The position numbers were made by a program, and so were the translations under genes. Shown piece by piece: positions 1 through 10,815 of a DNA stretch of 64,000 bases. This DNA comes from an uncultured Actinomycetes bacterium. GTDB lineage: Bacteria; Actinomycetota; Actinomycetes; Nanopelagicales; Nanopelagicaceae. Location: the NCBI GenBank assembly GCA_903834515.1, contig CAILJM010000027.1:62001-126000 (forward strand). Reading direction: 5' to 3'. Numbering within the stretch: position 1 is the first letter of the stretch; each line of letters starts with the position of its first letter. The notes under the pieces are model-generated. The model was not told the origin of the DNA. It did not search any database and was given only the letters and a program-made list of their open reading frames with translations.

Positions 1-456
1 CCCCGATGGCGTCGGCCAACTAATTCCAAAATGTAGATGCGGTGTCGTTCCCCGAGCATCACCACTATTTCCGGTCTTGGCAAGGAGATCGCCAGCGACC
101 ACGCGCACCCCCGACAAGATATTGAGTGGGATAGAAGAGAGGTGAGAGCCGTAATAACGGACCCCGTCATCACCAATCATCGAGACTGAAAGTCCCCCAC
201 GATCTGCACCTTTGTTCGTTCTCCAACTGAAGCGATCAACGCGATTAACCTCATCAATCACGCCATTTGTCGGCGCCACGAAATCGCACCCTATGTGAGT
301 GAGGATATCGGTAGCGGGATAATTGTGATGCGATCGAGCGTAAGAATAAGAGCATCCCGAAATCGGAAAGACATAGGTGGGAGCTGAGTGCGCTACTGGA
401 ATTACGGCAACAGAGATTAAAACGGCTACAAAAGAAATCGATCGCTTCACTTCCAC
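1..456 (-). CDS. Secreted M23-family (LytM) metallopeptidase, 3' part outside window
   Basis: The reading frame runs off the left edge, so the C-terminus is missing. The start is taken as GTG at 456, 9 bases after the stop of the permease gene; a second GTG lies at 450. The N-terminus is a signal peptide (VKRS, then a hydrophobic stretch ending in AHSA). The remainder matches the M23/LytM zinc-peptidase fold: a histidine-aspartate pair in HHNYPATD, a conserved glycine-rich core and the HLHFG motif near the visible end. Family members cut peptidoglycan peptide bridges, or act as catalytically dead activators; here both metal-binding motifs are present. It is probably cotranscribed with the permease and the hydrolase-ABC fusion upstream. 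Codon-by-codon reading supports it, but the full domain cannot be judged. Confidence 0.8.
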   Translation of the reverse strand, partial: MEVKRSISFVAVLISVAVIPVAHSAPTYVFPISGCSYSYARSHHNYPATDILTHIGCDFVAPTNGVIDEVNRVDRFSWRTNKGADRGGLSVSMIGDDGVRYYGSHLSSIPLNILSGVRVVAGDLLAKTGNSGDARGTTPHLHFGISWPTPSG

Positions 457-465
457 AGCGTACAG

Positions 466-1311
466 CTACGAAGTTACATCCTTCTTAGCAAAACGAAGAA
501 AGGCGATGGAAGTCAAAATTGCAGAAAGAATAAGTGCATAAGATGCACCGCGAACCATTTGGTTCCAGTCGATTTGGCTGGATAAGGCATCGAACCACGA
601 GAAAGAGAAGTGGCTCGGTAGCCAATTTCGCAATGCCCCAAGGCCAGTGATCGCATCCAAAATATTTGAAAGGATCATTATTCCTATCGCTCCCCCGACT
701 GCGCCGAGCGGAACATCCGTAGTCACGCTGAAATAAAAGGCGATCGCCGCAACGACAAGTAAGGTAATCGCAAGATAGGCAGCGACAATTGCTAAACGCC
801 CGATTGCCACAGAATTAACCATCGTTACGCCCAATGGGGTCTGAAGTGGCGCTGTGCCGAATGCCAGAGCTCCGACAGAGAATGAGGTCAGAGCAAGCAA
901 AATTATGCCAACCGCGGACAGAGTCAGACTGACCTTAAGTTTTTGAAGTAGGAGCCTCGCCCTGGGAACCGGAGCGGCGAGGAGATACCTCAGCGTTGAC
1001 CACGATGCTTCCGATGCAACGGTATCGCCATTAAAAAGAGCAACGACTGCAATAAGTAGAAAGGGCGTCGCAAAGTAGAACATCGTTGCAGTGAAGTTAG
1101 CCGCGCCTTTCGTTGCGAGGCCAATCAAGTCAGCAGTTCCGGCTCCAAAACGAGTTGGCCCAGTGCTGTTGCCAGTAGTACCGAATTTAACAGCAAGTGA
1201 AACAATGACCGGCAGGGCCATGACGAATAGATAGGCAAAGAGGGTCCGCTTTCGCTTCAGTTGCCGATACATCTCAACTCGATACGGCAGCGTTGTTCGT
1301 GGTGAATACAT
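466..1311 (-). CDS. ABC-2 type transporter permease
   Basis: An integral membrane protein of about 281 residues with six or so hydrophobic segments, including LFAYLFVMALPVIV near the N-terminus, AIGRLAIVAAYLAITLLVV in the middle and a last helix just before the KKDVTS tail. This layout is typical of ABC-2 exporter permeases. The start is set at ATG 1311 because GGAAAGGAG lies 7 bases before it, at the very end of the preceding ATPase gene. An ATG at 1341 would add 10 residues and overlap that gene by 29 bases. The stop of the ATPase gene (TGA at 1313-1315) nearly touches this start, so the two are translationally coupled and presumably form one transporter. The substrate is unknown. Confidence 0.85.
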   Translation of the reverse strand: MYSPRTTLPYRVEMYRQLKRKRTLFAYLFVMALPVIVSLAVKFGTTGNSTGPTRFGAGTADLIGLATKGAANFTATMFYFATPFLLIAVVALFNGDTVASEASWSTLRYLLAAPVPRARLLLQKLKVSLTLSAVGIILLALTSFSVGALAFGTAPLQTPLGVTMVNSVAIGRLAIVAAYLAITLLVVAAIAFYFSVTTDVPLGAVGGAIGIMILSNILDAITGLGALRNWLPSHFSFSWFDALSSQIDWNQMVRGASYALILSAILTSIAFLRFAKKDVTS

Positions 1312-1312
1312 A

Positions 1313-3772
1313 TCAGGACTCCTTTCCGATAGTGAGGTCATCCCCGATAAGTTCGATAAAGATCTCTTCCAGCGAGCCTGACTTCTTTCCCGTCTTGCGC
1401 AGAATCTTCTTCATCGTCCCGAATGCGATGAGTTTTCCTCGGTGCATGAGAACAACATGCGTACAGGTTTGCTCCACCTCGGAGAGAAGGTGTGAAGAGA
1501 CGATTACCGTTCGACCCGTTTTCGCATAGTTCTTAAGAACTTCACGCATCGCCTTGATTTGCTGTGGATCAAGACCGTTCGTTGGCTCATCGAGAACCAG
1601 CAAATCTGGCATACCCAACATGGCTTGTGCGATGGCAAGGCGCTGTCGCATGCCTTGCGAATACGAACGGACCTTCTTATCTAGCGCATTTCCAAGGTCA
1701 GTAATTTTCACTGCCTCATCAAAGAACGGTTCATCGTCACGCCCAATGGATTTCCAGTAAAGCTCGAGATTTTCTCTTCCTGAAAGGTGTGGCAAGAAAC
1801 CGGAGCCCTCAACAAATGAACCGAGTTCAGCGAGAGTTGGCGAGCCAGGATAAATTGGTTTGCCATCGATACTAATTTCACCTTCGGTCGGATAAATAAG
1901 TCCCATCATCATCCGAAGGGTCGTTGTCTTCCCCGCACCATTGGGGCCGAGCAAACCAAGAACTTGACCACGCTTCACGTGGAAAGAGAGGCCATCGACA
2001 GCCTTATACCCATCCTTATAAACCTTGGAGAGGTGAGAGACGCTAACGAGCGCATCACTCTCCTCGAGGGGTGCGCGATTATGTCGCGGCCTACGTAAGT
2101 ATGCGAAGAAAACGGAGGCGATGACAATCAGAATTGCCGCAATGGGCCAGAGCAAGAGTGAGCTGTTGCTCTTTGAAGAAGTAAACGCCAGGTTGGAGTA
2201 ATGCAATGGTCCCGCTACTGCAACGGTATACAGGCGCCCATCTTGGGGCATCGAATAACCCTGGTCGGTTGTCGAAATTGCGACGGCGAGTTTGTCCCCG
2301 ACAGCCGCATCGAGCACCACTGCAGGTAGCGCTATCTCAAAGAGTGATCCGGCAGGTGCGAGATGAGTCAAATGCACTGGGGCAACGATTCCGTTGGGTT
2401 GCTTGGTCTGTCCCGAAGCGGTGCGAACCACGAGCGAGAAGAAGAGAGTCGCATCTGATTTATTTGAAGAGACTTTAACTTTAATTTTTGAAGGCCCCAC
2501 AATACTCAGCGGATGCTTTAAGGCCGATGTCTCGAGAAAGCCACTTTGTCCTGGTAGAAATGCTGCCGAGACTCCCCCTAGGTTGCCCGCCAATGCGAGA
2601 GCAGATCCAACTCCTGGTAGCGATGAAATAGCACCGGGGATTCCGCCGATTGGCGCAATAAGCGCAGTGAAAGGCGTGACAATCGGCATCTCTGAATAGG
2701 GGATAGTCGTAGGGAGTGAAGAACTTTGCATCAGTTTAGGGATTACCGATGAGTCAATTAACGAGATAGAGCCATTTGTATCGGTGACTTGGAAGGGCGG
2801 GAAAGTGATACTTTTTTTGAGAAGATATTTATCGAACCAATCGCTCGTTGCTTTCTGCAATCTCTTTGATTCGTCAGTTCCGCCATCGTGCCCGCCGCTA
2901 TGCCAGATCATTGCAAGCGGGACGTCAGGATGCGAAGAATGGATAGCACGTGCATTTGCAAGCGAATCATTCAATGGAAAGAGTGAATCTGCTTCGCCCT
3001 GCATTAAGAGCGTCGGCGCTACGATCTCTGATGCGACAGAGGCAGGTGATGAAGCCTGCATTAACTTCATATCGGTTGCAGTAGGTGATCCGCCGGCAAC
3101 GGCATCTTTGAATGCGGCACACCACGCGGCGGAGAAAGTTCCACACTCTCCCCCAAAAGCATTAGGAAGAGATGCTAAGGCGAAGAAAGTTCCCGCCCAA
3201 AATTTCTTGTATGGACCATAACTTGGGTCATTCGCATTTTGAGGAAAGAGGGCGTCACTGAGCGAGTTCCACGTGATATTCGCAGAGACTGCATCGATTC
3301 GGTGATCGTATCCCGCGGTTAAAAGTGAGACGGCACCTCCATAAGAATCCCCCGCAATACCAACAACGGGATCTCCCTTAGCCTGCTGGATTACTTCACT
3401 TCGCGTCGAGAGAAAATCAATGAGTTTCGATACATCTGCAACTTCACCATCTGGTGAGTCCATTGAAATTTCACCTGTCGATTTACCAAATCCGCGGGCA
3501 GTCCACGCGAGAACTACATATCCATGGAGCGCCAAGGCTTTAGCCTGGGCAGCGACAGATGACTTATCTCCCGCAAATCCATGAGCCAATAGGATCGCTG
3601 GTGCTGGAAGTCGGGCTGGCAAGTAGAGAGTTGTATCGAGGGAGACTCCCCCCGCGCCATCGATGCGCTGATCCACTGATATCGCCTTGGAAGAAGCGTG
3701 GGCACTTGCTCCTGTGAAAATTGAGAGCCCGCCGAGAATCAGGGCAGTGAGTGAAGCTAAAAACTTCTTCAT
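1313..3772 (-). CDS. Fusion of secreted S15/CocE-like alpha/beta hydrolase, membrane helix and ABC transporter ATPase
   Basis: An 819-residue protein with unusual architecture. Residues 1-27 form a signal peptide. Residues about 40-320 are an alpha/beta hydrolase resembling X-Pro dipeptidyl-peptidase/CocE enzymes, with nucleophile elbow GDSYGG (Ser143), likely acid Asp262 and His295. Residues about 325-525 are a beta-rich region like the C-terminal domain of that family. A single membrane helix covers 537-559 and is followed by a basic RRPRHNR stop-transfer. Residues 573-810 are a complete ABC ATPase: Walker A GPNGAGKTT (609-617), signature YSQGM (704-708), Walker B LLVLDEP (724-730), H-loop His761. 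The topology therefore puts the hydrolase outside and the ATPase in the cytoplasm. The downstream permease is coupled to it. The frame is continuous, with no sign of a frameshift artefact. Its substrate is unknown. Confidence 0.9.
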   Translation of the reverse strand: MKKFLASLTALILGGLSIFTGASAHASSKAISVDQRIDGAGGVSLDTTLYLPARLPAPAILLAHGFAGDKSSVAAQAKALALHGYVVLAWTARGFGKSTGEISMDSPDGEVADVSKLIDFLSTRSEVIQQAKGDPVVGIAGDSYGGAVSLLTAGYDHRIDAVSANITWNSLSDALFPQNANDPSYGPYKKFWAGTFFALASLPNAFGGECGTFSAAWCAAFKDAVAGGSPTATDMKLMQASSPASVASEIVAPTLLMQGEADSLFPLNDSLANARAIHSSHPDVPLAMIWHSGGHDGGTDESKRLQKATSDWFDKYLLKKSITFPPFQVTDTNGSISLIDSSVIPKLMQSSSLPTTIPYSEMPIVTPFTALIAPIGGIPGAISSLPGVGSALALAGNLGGVSAAFLPGQSGFLETSALKHPLSIVGPSKIKVKVSSNKSDATLFFSLVVRTASGQTKQPNGIVAPVHLTHLAPAGSLFEIALPAVVLDAAVGDKLAVAISTTDQGYSMPQDGRLYTVAVAGPLHYSNLAFTSSKSNSSLLLWPIAAILIVIASVFFAYLRRPRHNRAPLEESDALVSVSHLSKVYKDGYKAVDGLSFHVKRGQVLGLLGPNGAGKTTTLRMMMGLIYPTEGEISIDGKPIYPGSPTLAELGSFVEGSGFLPHLSGRENLELYWKSIGRDDEPFFDEAVKITDLGNALDKKVRSYSQGMRQRLAIAQAMLGMPDLLVLDEPTNGLDPQQIKAMREVLKNYAKTGRTVIVSSHLLSEVEQTCTHVVLMHRGKLIAFGTMKKILRKTGKKSGSLEEIFIELIGDDLTIGKES

Positions 3773-3833
3773 ATCGCAACCGTAGTGCCCGATTCAGAGA
3801 GATGCCATTTAGAAATCTCGGTAGAGTGCGAAT

Positions 3834-4955
3834 ATGAGGTCCACTCGCATATTTCCCATCTTGGCCGTTACTACAGGTGCGCTTTTCGCGGCCCTAGGGT
3901 TAACAACATCTGCCACTCATGCCGCAACACCGCCTACTCACCTCTATACGGCGACGATGAGCAGACCTTATAGTCCCGTTCCTACAAATGGTGGAACCGA
4001 TGACTACCACTGTTTCGTCATTGACCCTCATGTGACATCGGATTCGATCATTACTTCAGTAACTTTTAAACCGCAACAGAAATTGATCGTTCATCACATG
4101 ATCCTCTTTCAGGTCGCGCAAAAGGATCGCGCATCGGCTATTGCACTCAATAAAAATGGTGCAGGTTGGTCCTGCTTCGGCGGTGCTGGAAACGGATCGA
4201 GCTTCTCTTCCTTCTTGACTACACCATGGCTCTCTTCATGGGCGCCCGGCCGGAATACCGACACAATGCCAAGTGGATATGGCTCACCCATTTCACAAGG
4301 TGATCTCTTAGTAATCCAGATTCACTACAACTTGCTCGCCATTAATTTCGGTGGCACACCTAAAGATCAATCGAGCGTTCAGATAACTGCTCTTCCTGCA
4401 GCAGGTTCGACCTTGAAACCGCTCTATGCAGATCTATTCCCTGCCCCGGTAGAACTTGCCTGTCCAACTGGAGTGACCGGGCCTCTCTGCGACCGCGGCA
4501 AATCTCTCATCGACCTCGCCCGCCGAACCAGTAGCGAAAGTGCGGTTGAATCGGCCGGACTTAACTTGATCTGCGGAGAGAGCGCCTTCGCTCCAACGCC
4601 CTCTAACACGTCAACATGTGACCGCACAATCACACAAAATGAAGTTGTTATTAAGGCAACTCCACATATGCATTTACTTGGTCGTTCCATGCGCGTGATC
4701 CTCAACCCTGGAACCGCTGGCGAACGGGTCTTACTTGACCGCCCTCGCTATAACTTCGATGACCAATCCCCAACAGTCCTGCGCAAGCCGATAGCTCTTA
4801 AAATTGGTGACACGATCCGCGTTCAATGCGTTTTCGATCCAACCCTTCGTCAGACGATCCCACAACTCAAGAAATTACCCGCTCGATATGTGACCTGGGG
4901 CGAGGGCTCATCCGATGAGATGTGCCTAGGTGTTCTTGGCGTGGCGCGAAACTAG
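3834..4955 (+). CDS. Secreted copper type II monooxygenase, PHM/DBH-like
   Basis: A 373-residue protein with an N-terminal signal peptide (cleavage near residue 30, TSATHA). It keeps the whole copper-ligand set of peptidylglycine/dopamine beta-monooxygenases: His87-His88 (VHHM), His164 (IQIHYN) for the first copper, His278 and His280 (PHMH) plus Met363 (DEMC) for the second. The TDDYHCF segment near residue 55 is also typical of the family. Such enzymes hydroxylate carbon using two separated coppers, oxygen and a reductant such as ascorbate. The bacterial substrate is unknown. It is divergent from the hydrolase-ABC gene across a 61-base gap and is followed by tRNA-Met, so it is probably a single-gene unit. 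Confidence 0.85.
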   Translation: MRSTRIFPILAVTTGALFAALGLTTSATHAATPPTHLYTATMSRPYSPVPTNGGTDDYHCFVIDPHVTSDSIITSVTFKPQQKLIVHHMILFQVAQKDRASAIALNKNGAGWSCFGGAGNGSSFSSFLTTPWLSSWAPGRNTDTMPSGYGSPISQGDLLVIQIHYNLLAINFGGTPKDQSSVQITALPAAGSTLKPLYADLFPAPVELACPTGVTGPLCDRGKSLIDLARRTSSESAVESAGLNLICGESAFAPTPSNTSTCDRTITQNEVVIKATPHMHLLGRSMRVILNPGTAGERVLLDRPRYNFDDQSPTVLRKPIALKIGDTIRVQCVFDPTLRQTIPQLKKLPARYVTWGEGSSDEMCLGVLGVARN

Positions 4956-4994
4956 TAAACTCACGCCGCTCACCTGAGAAGGTGACCTTTATCA

Positions 4995-5068
4995 GGGGCG
5001 GTAGCTCAGTTGGTTAGAGCCCGGAACTCATAATTCCGTCGTCGTCGGTTCGAGCCCGACCCGCCCCA
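4995..5068 (+). tRNA. tRNA-Met (CAT), elongator type
   Basis: A full cloverleaf can be drawn: acceptor GGGGCGG/CCGCCCC, D arm GCTC...GAGC, anticodon stem CGGAA/TTCCG around loop CTCATAA, T arm GTCGG/CCGAC with loop TTCGAGC. The anticodon is CAT. The first acceptor pair is G-C, unlike an initiator tRNA, and the overall sequence resembles elongator tRNA-Met; a lysidine-modified tRNA-Ile2 cannot be fully excluded. The CCA end is not encoded. Confidence 0.92.
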
Positions 5069-5087
5069 CGAGCAAGTCGATTTGCGG

Positions 5088-6146
5088 CTAGAGCTCCGGG
5101 AGAATAATTGTGATTCCACTCTTTCCATTTTTAGCGATGCTCGCACCCTCATCCATCTCCTGAAGGAGTCTCGCCCCTTCCGCGAGTGAGACTTCTCGCT
5201 CAACAAGTTCTTGAGGTCTTAATTTTCCAGCAGCGACCATGGCGAGCATTTCTGGATAGTCAACGGCTGCCATGCCATGGCTGCCAAATAGATCGATCTC
5301 CCAACCAATTACTCGAGCCATCGGCATGAGGGTGTCACCGCTTGGGGTTAGTAAAAGTCCCAGTTGAAGATGGCGGCCCTGACGACGAAGTGAGAGAACC
5401 GAATCCTTTGATGTCATCGGTGATCCAAGCGCGTCGATGCTGACATGAGCTCCAAGATCGGTGAGTGCATGAATCTTATTGACCGGATTCTCAAGCGAAC
5501 TATTAATAAGGAAATCGGCGCCAGATTCGGAAGCCTTCTGAAGAGCTTCTGGGTTGATATCTACGGCGATGACCTTGGCACCCAATGCCTTCGCGATCAT
5601 GATTGCCGATAAACCAACTCCGCCACAGCCGTAAATCGCAACCCATTCCCCTTCTACAACGCGGGCCCGATCCACAATGCCACGAAATGCGGTTGCGAAT
5701 CGACAGCCAAGCGCGGCGGCGGTAGCGAAATCGACATCATCTGGAAGTCGAATGAGATTGAAATCCGCATTTTCGATTGAGACAAGCTCAGCGAATGAAC
5801 CCCACTGCGTAAATCCCGGTTGAGTCTGAGTCGGACAGACTTGTGCATTACCTGATAAACAGAATGAACAATTGCCACAACCATTAACGAAAGGTACGGT
5901 GACGCGATCACCAACCTGGAATCTCTCGACACCGCTTCCTATCTCGGTGACTACGCCGGCAAATTCATGCCCTGGCACGTGTGGCAACTTTATATCCGTA
6001 TCGTGTCCCACCCAGCCGTGCCAATCACTTCGACAAAGTCCTGTGGCCATCACCTTAATGAGAACTCCACTCTGTGGGGCAACAGGTTGAGGCAAATCCC
6101 ATACAGAAAGTTCACCATTGAAATCCGAAAAGTAAATAGCACGCAT
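5088..6146 (-). CDS. Zinc-dependent alcohol dehydrogenase (MDR superfamily)
   Basis: A 352-residue medium-chain dehydrogenase. Catalytic zinc ligands are Cys38, His60 with Glu61 (GHEFAG) and Cys148; the structural zinc lobe is Cys90, 93, 96 and 104. The NAD-binding Rossmann motif is GCGGVG at 173-178. An Asp in VIAVDIN after the second strand suggests NAD rather than NADP. It would oxidise an alcohol or reduce an aldehyde in the cytoplasm; the substrate cannot be read from the sequence. The start at ATG 6146 has no clear Shine-Dalgarno sequence, so the message may be nearly leaderless. It stands alone between tRNA-Met and a formamidase-like hydrolase in the same direction. Confidence 0.9.
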   Translation of the reverse strand: MRAIYFSDFNGELSVWDLPQPVAPQSGVLIKVMATGLCRSDWHGWVGHDTDIKLPHVPGHEFAGVVTEIGSGVERFQVGDRVTVPFVNGCGNCSFCLSGNAQVCPTQTQPGFTQWGSFAELVSIENADFNLIRLPDDVDFATAAALGCRFATAFRGIVDRARVVEGEWVAIYGCGGVGLSAIMIAKALGAKVIAVDINPEALQKASESGADFLINSSLENPVNKIHALTDLGAHVSIDALGSPMTSKDSVLSLRRQGRHLQLGLLLTPSGDTLMPMARVIGWEIDLFGSHGMAAVDYPEMLAMVAAGKLRPQELVEREVSLAEGARLLQEMDEGASIAKNGKSGITIILPEL

Positions 6147-6207
6147 GCACCTAGGCTAATCTAAAGTGCGGGAAGAGAAGAACTACTAACTGCTTTTTCT
6201 GCAATCT

Positions 6208-6909
6208 TTAGAGTGAAGCTAAAACTAAATCCATAACTAGATCCACAATATTTTCCCTGCGTGGATCGATGAGTTCGAAATGTCCAACATCGGCAAGTTC
6301 TATGTAGGCCACATCTGTAAAGCGCTCCGTAAATTTACGTGAAAGCTCAACCGGCACCCGATGATCTTCATCTCCGTGAATCACAGTCACCTTGCTTGAA
6401 AATCCATTCACACTCATGGGATTCAGGTGAGGATATTTACTTGGTGGAGCCCCCAAAAACAGGCGTATTACTCCATCATCTAATCCAAGTTCATCGCCCG
6501 CAATCAGATCGCTCACTGGCGCTAGGGCAATAACGCTCTCGACTTGCTCAAGAGATTCAACCAATAGAGCAAGGTGTCCCCCGGCGGAATGGCCGATCAC
6601 TGAGCAAGGGCCAATCACCTTCAAGGCTGAAATGAGATCCCCGAGATAATTTTCTGGTGATCCCAATTCGCGTCGATATTCTAGAAGGAGTGTCTCTATC
6701 CCCCTGAGCGCGAGCTCTTGCGCATAAGGGCGTAAATGAGAACGATCGAACTCTGGTCGCCAATAGCCGCCATGTATAAGCAATACCCGTTTCTTCACAG
6801 CGCCAATCGCTCTGAAAACTTCGATTACCTGATCGGCGCCTTCGCCATAGTGAAGAAGCGTTTTTGAGGGCTCGGCCGTGAGTTCAAAAACTGAACGATC
6901 TTCACTCAT
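6208..6909 (-). CDS. Alpha/beta hydrolase, kynurenine formamidase-like
   Basis: A 233-residue cytoplasmic hydrolase. HGGYW at 46-50 is the oxyanion-hole motif of arylformamidase (kynurenine formamidase) relatives. The nucleophile is Ser108 in GHSAGG, the acid is Asp180 or Asp182 in HGDEDH, and the base is His210 in VGHFEL. Arylformamidases hydrolyse N-formylkynurenine in tryptophan breakdown, but no other kynurenine-pathway gene lies nearby, so it could equally be a general carboxylesterase of this fold. It is transcribed downstream of katG, with about 30 bases between them. Confidence 0.75.
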   Translation of the reverse strand: MSEDRSVFELTAEPSKTLLHYGEGADQVIEVFRAIGAVKKRVLLIHGGYWRPEFDRSHLRPYAQELALRGIETLLLEYRRELGSPENYLGDLISALKVIGPCSVIGHSAGGHLALLVESLEQVESVIALAPVSDLIAGDELGLDDGVIRLFLGAPPSKYPHLNPMSVNGFSSKVTVIHGDEDHRVPVELSRKFTERFTDVAYIELADVGHFELIDPRRENIVDLVMDLVLASL

Positions 6910-6940
6910 GGCCGAAATTATCCCTCTTTCTAATTACTTT

Positions 6941-9118
<2,178 letters not shown>

Positions 9119-9216
9119 CTACCTAAAAACCCTCACCGTCTCATCCTGAGCGATTTATTACACGGGCGATACTCCCGATTTACCCCCATGAAACATCTCA
9201 GTCATATAAATAGCTC

Positions 9217-10815
9217 ATGAAGGTCAGGCTCCCACTCAATCCCATCGACGAATATCTCGTCGATGGAGCTCCTAGGGCCGAGCTAGCTTACCTTTGGGAG
9301 ACAATTGCGAAAGTAGGAAGAGATGGCTTCGTCTCTCGTGCAAAGCAACGCGATCTCTATCTCTCGATGCAAGGAATCACCTTTACGCTCTCGGGAATCG
9401 AGCGCCCATTACCAGTCGATCTGATACCTCGAGTAATCGAAGTACAAGAGTGGCAGCATCTTGAGGCCGGTATCAAACAACGCATAACAGCGCTTGAAGC
9501 ATTCTTGGATGATGTCTACGGCGAACAACACCTCTTTCGGGATGGAATTGTTCCCAAGGCCCTCATCCAAAGTTCTGAGCATTACCATCGCGCAGCTCAC
9601 GGAATTAAACCTGCCAACGGAGTTCATATCCACGTGGCGGGTGTCGATTTGGTTCGTGATCAAAACGGCACGCTTCGCGTCCTGGAAGATAACCTCCGTT
9701 CACCTTCGGGCGTTTCATATGTCATGGAAAATCGTCGAACGATGGCGCATGTCGTACCAGAACTCTTTAACGGCTACTCAATTCGTTCAGTTGACGAATA
9801 TCCCGAACGCCTAATAGCCGCTTTGATCGCCGCTTCACCTCGAGGTGTAAGCAATCCAAATATCGTTGTACTCACACCAGGAGTTCATAACTCCGCTCAC
9901 TTCGAGCACGCATTTTTGGCTCGTCGTATGGGCGTTGAATTAGTTGAAGGACGCGATTTATATTGCCGCAATAACAAGGTCTACATGCGGACAACACAAG
10001 GATCTGAAGAGATTCACGTGATTTATCGTCGGATTGATGATGATTTCCTGGATCCCATTCACTTTAAACCCGATAGCTTGCTCGGAATTCCAGGTGTACT
10101 CAACGCGGCCCGAGCAAATAATGTGAGTATCGCGAACGGGGTTGGTAATGGAGTTGCTGATGATAAAGCGCTTTACACCTACGTACCCAGATTAATCGAG
10201 TACTACCTTAATCAAAAGGCCATACTGCCCAATGTAGATTCATTCGATTTGCAAGACCCCGACGTTCTCCATGATGTTCTCTCTCGCCTTGATGAGCTGG
10301 TTGTGAAACCCGTTGCGGGTTCAGGTGGCTATGGAATTACGATTGGACCGAAAGCGACCAAGGAAGAGTTAGCGATCGTTGCAGATGAAATCACTCTCAA
10401 TCCACGAAATTGGGTAGCCCAACCCCTTGTTGCGCTCTCAACAATTCCAACCGTCCAAGAAGACGGTTCACTTTCACCACGACATGTCGACCTCCGACCT
10501 TTTGCCGTTAACGACGGCAAAGAAGTGTGGGTCTTACCGGGGGGTTTGACACGCGTCGCTCTGGTTGAGGGCAATGTCGTGGTGAATTCAAGTCAAGGCG
10601 GAGGCAGTAAAGATACGTGGGTCCTTACAGACGAGACGATTGGCGAACGTGAATCGATAGAGATCGAAGAGACCGATCCTGCTCTTGATCCATTAAATCT
10701 GGAGATCGTTCCCCAAGAGATAGGACCTGAAGTCCTGCCCCCAAGTCGTATGCGCCAACAGGAAGAGCAGCAACAGCAGTACCACGTGAACTTGGAGGTC
10801 TGCCACAATGCTTAG
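9217..10815 (+). CDS. Circularly permuted ATP-grasp type 2 protein
   Basis: A 532-residue member of the COG2308 family (circularly permuted ATP-grasp, former DUF404/407). The core runs from about residue 60 to 480, with conserved segments around VDLVRDQNGTLRVLEDN (about 145-161) and VVKPVAGSGGYG, the latter being the nucleotide-binding loop. Family members are predicted ATP-dependent carboxylate-amine ligases, with the partner substrate unknown. The tail is rich in Gln and Glu. It overlaps the next gene (alpha-E) by 8 bases, and a transglutaminase follows; this triad is conserved in many bacteria, including mycobacteria, implying a joint peptide-modifying function. Confidence 0.93.
   Translation: MKVRLPLNPIDEYLVDGAPRAELAYLWETIAKVGRDGFVSRAKQRDLYLSMQGITFTLSGIERPLPVDLIPRVIEVQEWQHLEAGIKQRITALEAFLDDVYGEQHLFRDGIVPKALIQSSEHYHRAAHGIKPANGVHIHVAGVDLVRDQNGTLRVLEDNLRSPSGVSYVMENRRTMAHVVPELFNGYSIRSVDEYPERLIAALIAASPRGVSNPNIVVLTPGVHNSAHFEHAFLARRMGVELVEGRDLYCRNNKVYMRTTQGSEEIHVIYRRIDDDFLDPIHFKPDSLLGIPGVLNAARANNVSIANGVGNGVADDKALYTYVPRLIEYYLNQKAILPNVDSFDLQDPDVLHDVLSRLDELVVKPVAGSGGYGITIGPKATKEELAIVADEITLNPRNWVAQPLVALSTIPTVQEDGSLSPRHVDLRPFAVNDGKEVWVLPGGLTRVALVEGNVVVNSSQGGGSKDTWVLTDETIGERESIEIEETDPALDPLNLEIVPQEIGPEVLPPSRMRQQEEQQQQYHVNLEVCHNA

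Noticed and set aside
4970-4990. Short hairpin TCACC/GGTGA after the copper monooxygenase gene
   Set aside because: Only five pairs and no proper T-run; too weak to call a terminator.
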